Part shown: piece by piece, positions 33,365 through 42,788 of the stretch | How the letters are laid out: each line of letters starts with the position of its first letter | Position numbering within the stretch: position 1 is the first letter of the stretch | Assembly: GCA_002477595.1 (NCBI GenBank) | Contig: DLQN01000004.1 | Span: 744 to 44,132, forward strand | From: Roseivirga sp. UBA7431 | Lineage (GTDB): Bacteria > Bacteroidota > Bacteroidia > Cytophagales > Cyclobacteriaceae | DNA: 43,389 nucleotides | Direction: 5' to 3' | Position numbers and translations under genes: made by a program | The notes under the pieces: generated by a model | Seen by the model: only the letters and a program-made list of their open reading frames with translations | What the model was told of the DNA's origin: nothing | Database searches by the model: none

Positions 33365-34345
33365 ATGAAAAATCTGCTTATAATTTATCTATTGTTTGCT
33401 GGGTCAATTGCCTTCAGCAATGCTCAATCCTATCAGGAAGAAGAGGTTACGCTATCCGTAGAAAATGGAAATCTAGGAGGCATCATTATGTTGCCTGAAG
33501 GTAAAAAGAAACAGAAAGTACCTGTCGTAATGATCATACAAGGCTCTGGTCCTACCGACAAGGATGGGAATTCTGCAGGAATACCCGGCAAGAATAACTC
33601 CCTAAAAATGCTAGCCGAAGCGCTAGCCGAAGAGGGTATTGCGAGTTTGCGTTTCGACAAGCGTGGCATGGGTTTAAGCCAATCCGCTGGTAAAGAAGAA
33701 CAAAACCTAAGCTTCGATGATTTTGTGGCAGATGCTTCTCAATGGTTTGACTATTTAGCCGAACAGAAACGTTTCACCAAAGTTGGCATTGCGGGACACA
33801 GCCAAGGTGCGCTAATTGGTCTACTAGTAGCCCAAGGTAAATCTGCCTCAGCTTATGTATCCATTGCTGGTGCCTCAATAAGCATTGGCGAGACCATTAT
33901 GGGACAATTACGCGCTAACCCTGCAAACCCTCCAGCAATCATCGAAGAGGCTAAAAACATTATGGATGAGCTTCAGAAAGGGAATAAAGTAAGTGAAATC
34001 CCTCCCTATTTTGCTAGTCTGTTTAGGCCTAGTATTCAGCCATTCATGAGTTCATGGCTGAAATACAACCCACAAGACGAATTTAAGAAGCTGAATATCC
34101 CAAGCATGATCGTGAATGGCACTACTGATATCCAAGTAAGTATGGACGATGCCAATCGACTAAAAGCTGCTAAACCTGATGCGGATTTAATTATTATTGA
34201 TGGAATGAATCATGTACTGAAGGATGCTCCTGCGGAACGAAATGCAAATATTGCAACGTATAGCAACCCAGAATTACCTCTAAATCCTGACTTTAAATTA
34301 GTCATCACTTCATTTTTCAAAGAACATCTCATTACGACCAAATGA
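33365..34345 (+). CDS. Secreted alpha/beta hydrolase
   Basis: A 326-residue alpha/beta-fold hydrolase with a signal peptide (residues 1 to about 21, ending FSNAQ). The oxyanion region IQGSGPTDKDGNS, the core LRFDKRGMGLS and the nucleophile in AGHSQGALIG are clear; the acid is likely Asp in NGTTDIQV and the base His in GMNHVLKD. The HGSGPxDRDG pattern places it among periplasmic serine aminopeptidase-like or acyl-CoA-thioesterase-like hydrolases of Bacteroidota; the substrate is unknown. A 12-base in-frame duplication (33610-33633) encodes LAEALAE. Its stop overlaps the next start (ATGA). Confidence 0.88.
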   Translation: MKNLLIIYLLFAGSIAFSNAQSYQEEEVTLSVENGNLGGIIMLPEGKKKQKVPVVMIIQGSGPTDKDGNSAGIPGKNNSLKMLAEALAEEGIASLRFDKRGMGLSQSAGKEEQNLSFDDFVADASQWFDYLAEQKRFTKVGIAGHSQGALIGLLVAQGKSASAYVSIAGASISIGETIMGQLRANPANPPAIIEEAKNIMDELQKGNKVSEIPPYFASLFRPSIQPFMSSWLKYNPQDEFKKLNIPSMIVNGTTDIQVSMDDANRLKAAKPDADLIIIDGMNHVLKDAPAERNANIATYSNPELPLNPDFKLVITSFFKEHLITTK

Positions 34346-34887
34346 CAAGAGAAGAAGCCCAAGTGATACTTTCCTCTATGACCAAAGGAGAAAGCTTATT
34401 AAGACATGCTAGAACCGTAGAACTGGTAATGGAAGCCTACGGCAGGCACTTCAATGAAGATCCTGAAGAATGGGCAATCACTGGTATGCTACACGATGCC
34501 GACTATGAGGCCTATCCAGAGGAACATCCCAATCGAATTGTCAATCTGCTTAGAGAAAAGGGGGAAGATAAAATCGCTCATGCCATTTCAGCGCATTATA
34601 CAAAGTGGGAAGTATCCTATGACACGCTCCTCGATAAGGCATTATTGGCGTCAGATGAGTTGACAGGATTCATCGTTGCGTGCTGTCAAGTAAGACCCGA
34701 AGGCATTGTTGGATTAACACCGAAGTCAGTCAAGAAGAAGTTAAAGCAAAAGAGCTTTGCAGCGAAAGTTGAGCGTGACGAAATTCAAACGGGAGTAGAT
34801 TTATTAGAGGTTGACCTTACAGATCATATTCAGTTCATTATCAATGTTTTAAATGACAATAAAAATGAACTTAAAATTGGTGAGTAG
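34342..34887 (+). CDS. HD-domain hydrolase
   Basis: A 181-residue protein of the HD superfamily, metal-dependent phosphohydrolases acting on nucleotides or other phosphates. Putative ligands are His22 (LLRHARTVE), His51-Asp52 (GMLHDADYE), His84-85 region (ISAHYTKW) and Asp105 (LASDELTGF). The layout is that of the small stand-alone HDIG proteins (YedJ/YfbR-like). It overlaps the hydrolase gene by four bases, so both are on one transcript, though the pairing does not define a shared substrate; one partner is periplasmic and this one is cytoplasmic. Confidence 0.88.
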   Translation: MTREEAQVILSSMTKGESLLRHARTVELVMEAYGRHFNEDPEEWAITGMLHDADYEAYPEEHPNRIVNLLREKGEDKIAHAISAHYTKWEVSYDTLLDKALLASDELTGFIVACCQVRPEGIVGLTPKSVKKKLKQKSFAAKVERDEIQTGVDLLEVDLTDHIQFIINVLNDNKNELKIGE

Positions 34888-34955
34888 ATTAATAAAACCT
34901 CATTAAATACCTCATTAACTTATCTATTTCATCGCTTCTTAAAACACTAGGCATA

Positions 34956-35633
34956 ATGCAAAAACTTGTAGCCCTTACTGGTGCCGGTATCAGTGCTGAA
35001 AGCGGCCTTAAGACATTTAGAGATTCTAATGGTCTATGGGAAGGGCATGACGTGATGGAGGTTGCCTCACCTGAAGGCTGGTTAGCCAATCAAGCTTTGG
35101 TACTAGACTTCTATAATCAGCGAAGAAAGCAGGCCCTTACGGCTCAACCTAATGATGCGCATCTCATCTTAGCTGAACTGGAAGCGATCTATGACGTCCA
35201 AGTGATCACACAAAACGTTGATAACCTTCATGAAAAGGCTGGTAGCACAAATGTGCTGCACTTACATGGTCAATTATTTGAATCGAGAAGCACAGTAGAC
35301 GAAAACCTAGTCTATCAAATGACAGATTGGCCTTTGAACCTTGGTGACCTCTGCGAAAAGGGAAGTCAATTAAGACCCAATATCGTGTGGTTTGGGGAAG
35401 CAGTACCCATGATGGATACCGCGATGCATATTACACAACAAGCTGATATCTTTTTAGTCGTGGGTACATCCATGCAAGTCTACCCTGCCGCCAGTTTAAT
35501 TGATTTTGTCAGCCCCGGAAGTAAGAAATATCTCATCGATCCGAACCCTCCACGCAATCATTCAGACCTTATGTATATAGAGGAAAACGCCACTTCCGGC
35601 ATGAAAAAGCTCCAAAAACTACTTGAGCAATGA
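34956..35633 (+). CDS. cobB: Sirtuin (NAD-dependent protein deacylase), zinc-cysteine-less, SIRT5/CobB-like
   Basis: A 225-residue class III sirtuin that removes acyl groups from lysines using NAD. NAD-binding GAGISAESG (9-17), FRDSNGLW (21-28) and QNVDNLH (86-92) are present, and His104 (LHLHG) is the catalytic base. Tyr53 and Arg56 (FYNQRR) form the YxxR pair that lets class III sirtuins act on succinyl or malonyl lysine. The normal four zinc cysteines are missing: only Cys133 lies between His104 and the conserved LRPNIVWFGEAVP. I recall Bacteroidota relatives with the same loss, so this is probably a lineage trait rather than decay. Confidence 0.9.
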   Translation: MQKLVALTGAGISAESGLKTFRDSNGLWEGHDVMEVASPEGWLANQALVLDFYNQRRKQALTAQPNDAHLILAELEAIYDVQVITQNVDNLHEKAGSTNVLHLHGQLFESRSTVDENLVYQMTDWPLNLGDLCEKGSQLRPNIVWFGEAVPMMDTAMHITQQADIFLVVGTSMQVYPAASLIDFVSPGSKKYLIDPNPPRNHSDLMYIEENATSGMKKLQKLLEQ

Positions 35634-35737
35634 TATGAATTTTGAAATTCTAATTAATTAGCCTTGATTTGTCTCACTATGAAGTGAAGAGAATTAATAC
35701 GTTCATATCGACAGCCACCACTGAGCTGCTATTGGAC

Positions 35738-35758
35738 GTGAGTTGCCAAGCAACTTAC
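35738..35758. repeat. Inverted repeat upstream of the MATE gene
   Basis: GTGAGTTGC and GCAACTTAC form a nine-base stem (one G-U) with a three-base CAA loop, 44 bases before the MATE ATG. No T run follows closely, so it looks more like an operator than a terminator. Confidence 0.4.
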
Positions 35759-35801
35759 GAGCATCCCCGCTTTTACTTTTTATGCTTACTAATTCTCATT
35801 A

Positions 35802-37208
35802 ATGACTCAATCTAATAACAAGATATATCGGTATTGGCTATACCTTAAAATGGCTATAGCTGGTAATCAGGAAGACTTTACTACAGGCAGTATGCGCAAG
35901 GCCATCTTCATGTTGGCCATTCCCATGATATTGGAAATGCTTATGGAATCAACCTTTGCGCTGGTTGATATTATTTTCGTTTCACAAATCTCAGTCAATG
36001 CAGTAGCGACAGTTGGTTTAACAGAATCGGTCATCACTTTGCTCTATGCAGTTGCTATTGGTTTAAGCATGTCAGCAACGGCTGTGGTTGCGAGACGTAC
36101 AGGTGAAAAGGACAAGCCTGGTGCCGCAAAAGCAGCAGTACAGGCAATCTTCCTTGGTGCCGCAGTTGCAGTTATTATCGGAATCATCGGAATCATTTAT
36201 CCTAAAGAGATATTAGGCCTTATGGGTGCTGAAGAGAGCCTAATCGCAGAAGGCTATGGCTATACTCGCATCCTGATTGGCGGTAACATCACCATCATGC
36301 TTTTATTTCTGATTAATGCAGTCTTCAGAGGTGCGGGTGATGCATCCGTTGCGATGTGGACACTGGTGCTTTCGAACGGGTTAAATATCATTCTAGACCC
36401 CATATTTATCTTTGGCCTCGGCCCTATTCCGGCTTATGGTGTTGAAGGTGCCGCTATCGCAACAACTATAGGGCGAGGTGTAGCCGTTATTGGCCAGTTT
36501 ATGATCCTCTTCTTTGGCTGGGGACGTATTAAAATTGGTATTAAGGATTTCGTCATCAACCTTCCTGTAATGTGGAGTTTGATCAAAGTATCACTCGGTG
36601 GTATTGGTCAGTTTCTGATCGGAACATCAAGTTGGGTATTTCTCATGCGACTCGTATCTGAATTCGGAAGCGAAGTCTTAGCAGGATACACCATTTCGAT
36701 CCGAGTTATGATGTTTACGCTTATGCCTGCTTGGGGAATGAGTAATGCGGCAGCAACCTTGGTTGGACAAAACCTTGGGGCCAAGCGACCTGAAAGGGCA
36801 GAGATATCCGTTTGGAAGACTGGAAAGTACAATGCCATTTTCATGGCGGTCATATCAGTCATCTACTTGATCTTCGCGAAGTATATCATTGGCTTATTTA
36901 GTGATGTTGCAGACGTGGTGAACTATGGTGCACTCAGCTTGCAAGTGATTGCCGCTGGATACATCTTCTATGCTTATGGTATGGTGGTTACACAATCCTT
37001 TAATGGTGCTGGAGACACCAGAACACCTACGGTGATCAACTTCTTTTGCTTCTGGGTATTTCAGCTACCATTTGCCTACTTGGCAGCCTTCACTTTTGAT
37101 TGGGGACCATCGGGAATATTCATAGCCATCACTTTAGCAGAGATACTCATCGCTATGGTGTCTGTCTGGCTCTTCAGAAAAGGTAAATGGAAAACCGTTC
37201 AGGTGTAA
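35802..37208 (+). CDS. MATE family efflux transporter
   Basis: A 468-residue inner-membrane exporter of the multidrug and toxic compound extrusion family, driven by Na+ or H+ gradients. Two homologous halves of six helices can be followed: the first starts at GSMRKAIFMLAIPMILEM and carries ALVDIIFVS, and the second starts at IKVSLGGIGQFLIGTSSWVF with AWGMSNAAATLVGQNLGAKRP, a family-typical loop. The C-terminal half has NGAGDTRTPT, another MATE motif. Substrate unknown. It stands alone after the sirtuin, with the inverted repeat at 35738-35758 upstream, and is 16 bases from the convergent VCBS gene. Confidence 0.93.
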   Translation: MTQSNNKIYRYWLYLKMAIAGNQEDFTTGSMRKAIFMLAIPMILEMLMESTFALVDIIFVSQISVNAVATVGLTESVITLLYAVAIGLSMSATAVVARRTGEKDKPGAAKAAVQAIFLGAAVAVIIGIIGIIYPKEILGLMGAEESLIAEGYGYTRILIGGNITIMLLFLINAVFRGAGDASVAMWTLVLSNGLNIILDPIFIFGLGPIPAYGVEGAAIATTIGRGVAVIGQFMILFFGWGRIKIGIKDFVINLPVMWSLIKVSLGGIGQFLIGTSSWVFLMRLVSEFGSEVLAGYTISIRVMMFTLMPAWGMSNAAATLVGQNLGAKRPERAEISVWKTGKYNAIFMAVISVIYLIFAKYIIGLFSDVADVVNYGALSLQVIAAGYIFYAYGMVVTQSFNGAGDTRTPTVINFFCFWVFQLPFAYLAAFTFDWGPSGIFIAITLAEILIAMVSVWLFRKGKWKTVQV

Positions 37209-37224
37209 CTTAACTCATCATATG

Positions 37225-40200
37225 TTAGGGGCGTTTTGAGAACTTATAGCTTCTTACTTCATCATTATTCGAAGTGACTAAAAGATATTCTTCGTTTTGA
37301 ATGGTTACAGTTTCTAAGTCTCTAACATCTGAATTTAAAACCAATCCGGATGCTTCCAATGAGAGTGTTTCAAAATTGCCATTGCCTTTGTTGATCACGA
37401 TAGATCCAAAATTGGAATCATAACGGACTGTTTCAACTTCTGAACCATAGAAGTTACCACCACAAATGAAATCCATCAATCCATCCTTGTTAACATCCTT
37501 GATAATAACGTCTCGAACAGCACCAAATTGAGATAATGAAGGCAATTCCTTGAACTCAAAGTTCATGTCTCCATTATTGATCAGGATACCTGAAGCAAAG
37601 TTGTTCACCTCTAACTTCAGAGAAGCATCAAGTCTTTCTTCAGAATAGATAGCGGTTAAATCGGCATTGGCAAACTTCTCATAGTTATCAAATTTCTCTA
37701 GAATGAACGGCATTTGCTGAGAGCTACACTCCCGCCCTCGCACGGGTAGCAATTCATCTCCATTGCTCTTAGACAATACAATATCACCTATACCATTCTC
37801 ATCAAAATCATTATAAAACAAGTACAACGGAGAGTCAGGCTTTGGATGAAACTTGTTATTCAAACCAATATTTCCGACTATAAAATCAATATCCCCGTCA
37901 TTATCAATATCGGTAGGTTTCACACTCTGCCACCAGCCTTTAAGGTTATCCATATCAAGTTCTTCTTCCTCAAGCTCACCCTCATTGTTCATGAATATTT
38001 TCGGACTCATCCATTCACCAACAACGACTAAGTCTTCGAAGCCATTCTGGTCGATATCAATCATCACACCGTCCGTTAGCATCTGTGAGGTCTCATAAAA
38101 GACTGTAGACACATTCTTAGTGTCATTGACAAACCGACCGCCCTCGTTGATGTAGATAAAGCTTTTGGCTCCTTTTGGATATTCTCCAGGCACATTTCGG
38201 TTGATGATTATCAAGTCCTGATCGCCATCGCCATCAATATCTGATGGCAATGCCTTACTACCGCCTGCCTGATCATTCGGTAAAGCATCTGCAGCAGCGC
38301 GTGAATAGTTACCCTTACCATCATTAAGGTAAAGTCTATCTCTCAGCAAGCGGCTATTGCCTTGATAAAACTCTCCACTTCCGCTGACAACATATAGATC
38401 CATGTCCTTATCGCCATCAGCATCGAAAAATGTAGCGTTCATATCCTCATGCGCTCGATCTTTTAAGAAAGTCGCTTGAGAAGACTTACTATACTTACCA
38501 TCGGTTGTTTGCACAAAAAGACTTCCTGACTGATCTCTCGCACCTCCTACGTAAACATCCTCCAAGCCATCACCATTGACGTCACTCTTCGAAATAAATG
38601 GGCCGTGCTCCGACTGTCTGTGCGGTAACAATATCTCCTTTATGAAATCATCAAATTGATTCTCCTCATGCTTAAAGTCAATGATTGACTTATCAACCTT
38701 AGTCAAATAGCCTTGCACTTGATCCTTTATAATGTTCTGAAAAACTGCGTCCTCAAAGTCAATTGTTCCCTTCGCCAAATCTTCAGCCGATTTGAGAACT
38801 GAGGTTTGCCCCGTTGGCCAAGTCACTTCAATCTCTTGTATATCAAGGCTTTCTGCAACATATATTGCTGGGTCAGAACTCGATAAATAACCTCTACTGC
38901 CTCTTACCTTCTCTAAGACTTCTTTTCCGTCAGACGTTTTGATTCTCAGCGTAGTTCCGAAACCTTCTCTATTTCCTTTCGGACCTTTAACATCGATTCT
39001 CCGAAGCTTCTTGTTTTTATTCTCAACTGTAAGGTTCTGATAAAGCGTACACATCAAATCCATATTATTGGTGATGATTTCCAAATCCCCATCATTATCC
39101 AAATCAGAATAAACAGCACCATTTGAATTGAAAGCTCGTTTCATGCCCCAATCAATATTACTTCGCTTGAATTTTAAGCCGTCTACATTCTTAAAGGCTG
39201 GGTTTTGTAGGTTCTGACTTGGCAGAAGCTTCAGCACTTGACCTAAGGCCAATTGCTTGCCTAAGGCATAGAGGCTATCCGTTGACGCTGCTGCATCATT
39301 GTCAGTGATGTCCTTTCTAATGCCATTGGTTACGTACAGGTCTTTAAGCCCATCGACATCATAATCGCCAAACAAGGCCGTCCAGCTCCAATCTGTTTTA
39401 TCGATGCCAGAAACTTGTGATACTTCACTGTAGTTACCACCTCCATGATTGTACTGTAATGTATTGATCATGTATTGATGCTGTAAACCCTCATCAACCA
39501 TTGTTCTGAAGAACTCATTACTCATACTGGCCATAAGGCGTTTAGACCTTACATGATCTTCTGGTGCCATGTCGAGGGTAACCAAATCAAAATGGCCATT
39601 ATTATCAATGTCTGCCCAATCACTGCCCATACTAAAGAAGGACATGTGCTGGAAATAGTCTTGGATTGATTCTGTAAATGTTCCGTCCTGATTGTTGATG
39701 TATAGGAAATCAGGCGTGAGATAATCGTTGGCTACATAAATATCCTCCCAGCCATCTTCGTTAAAGTCCCCCATCACGGCACTCAAACCCCAAGCACTAT
39801 TAAAAATACCTGCGTTATTTGACACATCGACAAAACGACCGCCTTTGTTCTCATAGAGTCTATCTCTGGAATAGGCATCGTAATCCTCAGGCTTTTCGTT
39901 CCTAAGGAACATGATTGTGTTTTTGTTATTGAAATCAAGCCGGTGATTCATTTGGTACAGGTCTAGGTCTCCATCTCTGTCATAGTCAAAGAAATAAGCT
40001 TGTATACCATACCCTTTATCTGCCAAGCCATATTGAGCAGCACTTTCGGTGAAAGTCAAATCACCGTTATTGATATAGAGAAAATTGGCTCTTTGGTCTG
40101 GGTCTTCATATCGACCCGAACGTGATAAGTAAATATCATCAAGACCATCTTGATTAATATCAACGACAGTCACTCCATTCTTCCATCCTTTAAGTGCTGC

Positions 40201-40602
40201 TACTCCGGCAGAATCGGTGATGTTCTGGAACTTTAAATTCCCTTTGTTGAGAAAGAGCTTGTTTTTTGACTGATTTGAAACAAAGTATATATCCTTAAGG
40301 TCGTCATTATTAAAATCGCCTATGGCTAGGCCTGACCCATTGTAGATGTAGTTGTAATTGAAAAAATTATGGGTTTCATCCTCGCGGATAGTATTCAAGA
40401 AATTGATTCCTGACTGAGTGAATGATATCTCCTTAAAAATTGGCTCCGGAAGTGTAGCGCTCGTTTTACTTTCTAATTCACTTTCTCCTCCGCCAGAACC
40501 ACATGCTGAAATAACTCCCAACATTAAAATCACGGAAAAAGTAAAAAACAGCTGCTTGCAATTAGTACTGCATTCTCGTAACATTACACCTCTCATCACC
40601 AT
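37225..40602 (-). CDS. VCBS/FG-GAP repeat lipoprotein with UnbV/ASPIC domain
   Basis: A large (up to 1125 residues) exported lipoprotein. A hydrophobic segment ends with the lipobox ISACG (Cys34). FG-GAP/VCBS propeller repeats fill residues 50-530 and 650-1110, with many calcium-loop motifs such as [18 protein letters not shown] and DIDGDGDQD. An ASPIC/UnbV domain (about 540-610, EGFGTTLRI and [13 protein letters not shown]) sits between the two propellers. Such proteins lie on the cell surface and often accompany glycan-use genes. The start is uncertain: ATGs lie at 40602, 40596 and 40584; the last leaves a normal signal peptide and more space from the divergent gene. Confidence 0.9.
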   Translation of the reverse strand: MVMRGVMLRECSTNCKQLFFTFSVILMLGVISACGSGGGESELESKTSATLPEPIFKEISFTQSGINFLNTIREDETHNFFNYNYIYNGSGLAIGDFNNDDLKDIYFVSNQSKNKLFLNKGNLKFQNITDSAGVAALKGWKNGVTVVDINQDGLDDIYLSRSGRYEDPDQRANFLYINNGDLTFTESAAQYGLADKGYGIQAYFFDYDRDGDLDLYQMNHRLDFNNKNTIMFLRNEKPEDYDAYSRDRLYENKGGRFVDVSNNAGIFNSAWGLSAVMGDFNEDGWEDIYVANDYLTPDFLYINNQDGTFTESIQDYFQHMSFFSMGSDWADIDNNGHFDLVTLDMAPEDHVRSKRLMASMSNEFFRTMVDEGLQHQYMINTLQYNHGGGNYSEVSQVSGIDKTDWSWTALFGDYDVDGLKDLYVTNGIRKDITDNDAAASTDSLYALGKQLALGQVLKLLPSQNLQNPAFKNVDGLKFKRSNIDWGMKRAFNSNGAVYSDLDNDGDLEIITNNMDLMCTLYQNLTVENKNKKLRRIDVKGPKGNREGFGTTLRIKTSDGKEVLEKVRGSRGYLSSSDPAIYVAESLDIQEIEVTWPTGQTSVLKSAEDLAKGTIDFEDAVFQNIIKDQVQGYLTKVDKSIIDFKHEENQFDDFIKEILLPHRQSEHGPFISKSDVNGDGLEDVYVGGARDQSGSLFVQTTDGKYSKSSQATFLKDRAHEDMNATFFDADGDKDMDLYVVSGSGEFYQGNSRLLRDRLYLNDGKGNYSRAAADALPNDQAGGSKALPSDIDGDGDQDLIIINRNVPGEYPKGAKSFIYINEGGRFVNDTKNVSTVFYETSQMLTDGVMIDIDQNGFEDLVVVGEWMSPKIFMNNEGELEEEELDMDNLKGWWQSVKPTDIDNDGDIDFIVGNIGLNNKFHPKPDSPLYLFYNDFDENGIGDIVLSKSNGDELLPVRGRECSSQQMPFILEKFDNYEKFANADLTAIYSEERLDASLKLEVNNFASGILINNGDMNFEFKELPSLSQFGAVRDVIIKDVNKDGLMDFICGGNFYGSEVETVRYDSNFGSIVINKGNGNFETLSLEASGLVLNSDVRDLETVTIQNEEYLLVTSNNDEVRSYKFSKRP

Positions 40603-40604
40603 AT

Positions 40605-42734
40605 ATGCCCAGTAAAGATTCTAATATATACTATCCCTCACTTAAATCCACTTTAAACGGTAAAAAAAGGGGATTTAAGGCTTATGTAATTTTATTCTCA
40701 ATTCTTGGAAATATTTTATTATCAGTAAGCTGTAACCCTTCAGGCAACCAAACAGAAGGACTAAATCGTCTAAAATCAGAGCGTAGTCAATACCTGCTTC
40801 AACATGCCTCTAACCCTGTGGATTGGTATCCTTGGGGTGATGAAGCTTTTGAGAAGGCCAAAGCCGAGGAAAAACTACTGATCATTAGCATCGGTTATTA
40901 TGCATGTCATTGGTGTCAAGTGATGGAAAAGGAAACCTTCATGGACACCACTGTGGCCCGTTTAATGAACGATAACTTTGTATCGATTAAGGTAGATAGA
41001 GAAGAAAGACCCGATATCGATCAGGTGTATGCCGAAGCCTCCAAGAAAATGATCGGTACGTCAGGTTGGCCTTTAAATATTATCGCAACAGCAGACGGAA
41101 CTCCCCTTTTCGCTGGTACCTACTTCGAGAATAGCGACTGGCAAGCGATCGTTCAGCGTGCAAGCTATCTCTATGATGATAACCCAGAAGAAATTCTCGC
41201 ACAGGCAAGTCAACTGGCTGAAACACTTAGTCAAAAAAGAGCAGTCGAGAATCAAGCACTAAACCTGACATTATCTGAAATTGAGCAAGCTTGGCTTACT
41301 CAAAGCGATACCCTCAATGGTGGAATCAAGGGTGCTCAGAAATTCCCTAACTCACCTTACCTATCTGCCTTATTAGACTTCACATATTATCAACCTAACA
41401 AAACACTCGATCGATTTATAATCAAAACACTTGATAATATGGCACTTGGCGGTATGTTCGATCACCTTGGTGGTGGCTTCACTCGTTATGCTACGGACAG
41501 TGAATGGAAAATTCCTCACTTCGAAAAAATGCTCTATGACAATGCCCAACTCATGGGTATCTATGCGAAAGCCTATCGAAAATTCAATGACCCCTTTTAC
41601 CTCTATATCGCGAAAGAGACGGCCAAATCTCTAGTGAACGAGTTCAAGGATTCAAAAGGAGGATACTTCTCATCGATCAATGCAGTCAGTGATGAAGAAG
41701 AAGGTGGCTACTATACTTGGACAGCTGAAGAGATCGAAGATCTGGACCAATCGGATGAAATCATTAAGCTGTTCAACATTACCAAAGAAGGAAACTGGGA
41801 GAATGGCCAAAACGTGCTATTCGCGCTAGAGAAAGATAAAAAAGACTACTTACAATCAATGGAAAGCGGCTTTAGGGAAAGCATGCTCAGAAAAAGAAGA
41901 AGACGTGAGACACCTCCGAAAGACGAAAAAATTATCACTGGGTGGAATGCCCTTGCCTTAGAAGGTTTCGTTGAATTGTACAGAGCTACTTATGACAAAG
42001 AGTACCTCCAGTATGCAAATGAATTGGCAGAATACCTTGTTGAGCACCATACTTCCGAAGACCAAGCCAGCGTGTCTAGAACTGCAGACCCCAATCAGGA
42101 GGGTTTTCTTGGGGATTATGCAATGGTTGCTGGGAGTTTGATCAAACTGTACCAAGTGAGCTTTGATGAACAGTGGTTAAAATATGCTGAACGTATTTCA
42201 GCAAGTATGCTCGAAGTCTTTACATCGGATGACAATGTTCTTCTTAATCAAAGCGCACAATCAGGTCAATTATTCATGAATAGCATATCCGTTTTGGATA
42301 CGGACCTTCCATCAGGTAATGCCCAAGCCGTTAACAACCTATTGATGCTTTCTGAGTTTTATTACGATACGCGTAGCGACTGGAAATCAACTGCCGAGGC
42401 CATGCTAGCTGTTGGACAAGCCGAAACCGGAGCTGCTCCAGCTTTTGCAGGCACATGGATACAAGCCTTACTACTAAACTCCAGCCCTCCTTTTGAGGTC
42501 GCTGTTCTGGGTGATGATGCAGTGATTGCTCGAAACAACATGGACTTGGGTTTTAGACCAGATGTTATCTTCCTTGGCGGAGCATCTGAAGGTGAAATCC
42601 CCTTGTTGGCCTACAAACTTGTGGAGGGTAGGACAATGATCTATGTGTGCCAAAATAAGACATGTAAGTTTCCGACAGACGATACGCAAGAAGCTTTTGA
42701 AATGATGATACCCAAAGTAGAATCGACTAATTAG
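40605..42734 (+). CDS. DUF255 thioredoxin-domain lipoprotein (YyaL/SSP411-like)
   Basis: A 709-residue protein. The N-terminal thioredoxin-like DUF255 domain (about 52-215) has the family signature [15 protein letters not shown], a CxxC redox pair in [13 protein letters not shown] (Cys101, Cys104), and [13 protein letters not shown] and GTSGWPLN. An (alpha/alpha)6 glycosidase-like helical region follows ([44 protein letters not shown]). The N-terminus carries a hydrophobic stretch and a lipobox-like LSVSC (Cys43), so this copy is probably in the envelope. The n-region before it is long (about 27 residues); no later start codon exists. The ATG is two bases from the divergent gene's first ATG. 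Confidence 0.88.
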   Translation: MPSKDSNIYYPSLKSTLNGKKRGFKAYVILFSILGNILLSVSCNPSGNQTEGLNRLKSERSQYLLQHASNPVDWYPWGDEAFEKAKAEEKLLIISIGYYACHWCQVMEKETFMDTTVARLMNDNFVSIKVDREERPDIDQVYAEASKKMIGTSGWPLNIIATADGTPLFAGTYFENSDWQAIVQRASYLYDDNPEEILAQASQLAETLSQKRAVENQALNLTLSEIEQAWLTQSDTLNGGIKGAQKFPNSPYLSALLDFTYYQPNKTLDRFIIKTLDNMALGGMFDHLGGGFTRYATDSEWKIPHFEKMLYDNAQLMGIYAKAYRKFNDPFYLYIAKETAKSLVNEFKDSKGGYFSSINAVSDEEEGGYYTWTAEEIEDLDQSDEIIKLFNITKEGNWENGQNVLFALEKDKKDYLQSMESGFRESMLRKRRRRETPPKDEKIITGWNALALEGFVELYRATYDKEYLQYANELAEYLVEHHTSEDQASVSRTADPNQEGFLGDYAMVAGSLIKLYQVSFDEQWLKYAERISASMLEVFTSDDNVLLNQSAQSGQLFMNSISVLDTDLPSGNAQAVNNLLMLSEFYYDTRSDWKSTAEAMLAVGQAETGAAPAFAGTWIQALLLNSSPPFEVAVLGDDAVIARNNMDLGFRPDVIFLGGASEGEIPLLAYKLVEGRTMIYVCQNKTCKFPTDDTQEAFEMMIPKVESTN

Positions 42735-42788
42735 TCAACATGGACTAAGCTAAACTGAATTAACCCTGTCTCATTACAAATACTTTTT

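Noticed and set aside
33610..33633. Twelve-base tandem duplication in the alpha/beta hydrolase as a functional repeat
   Set aside because: In frame (LAE-type residues in a helix), two copies only; likely a neutral duplication.
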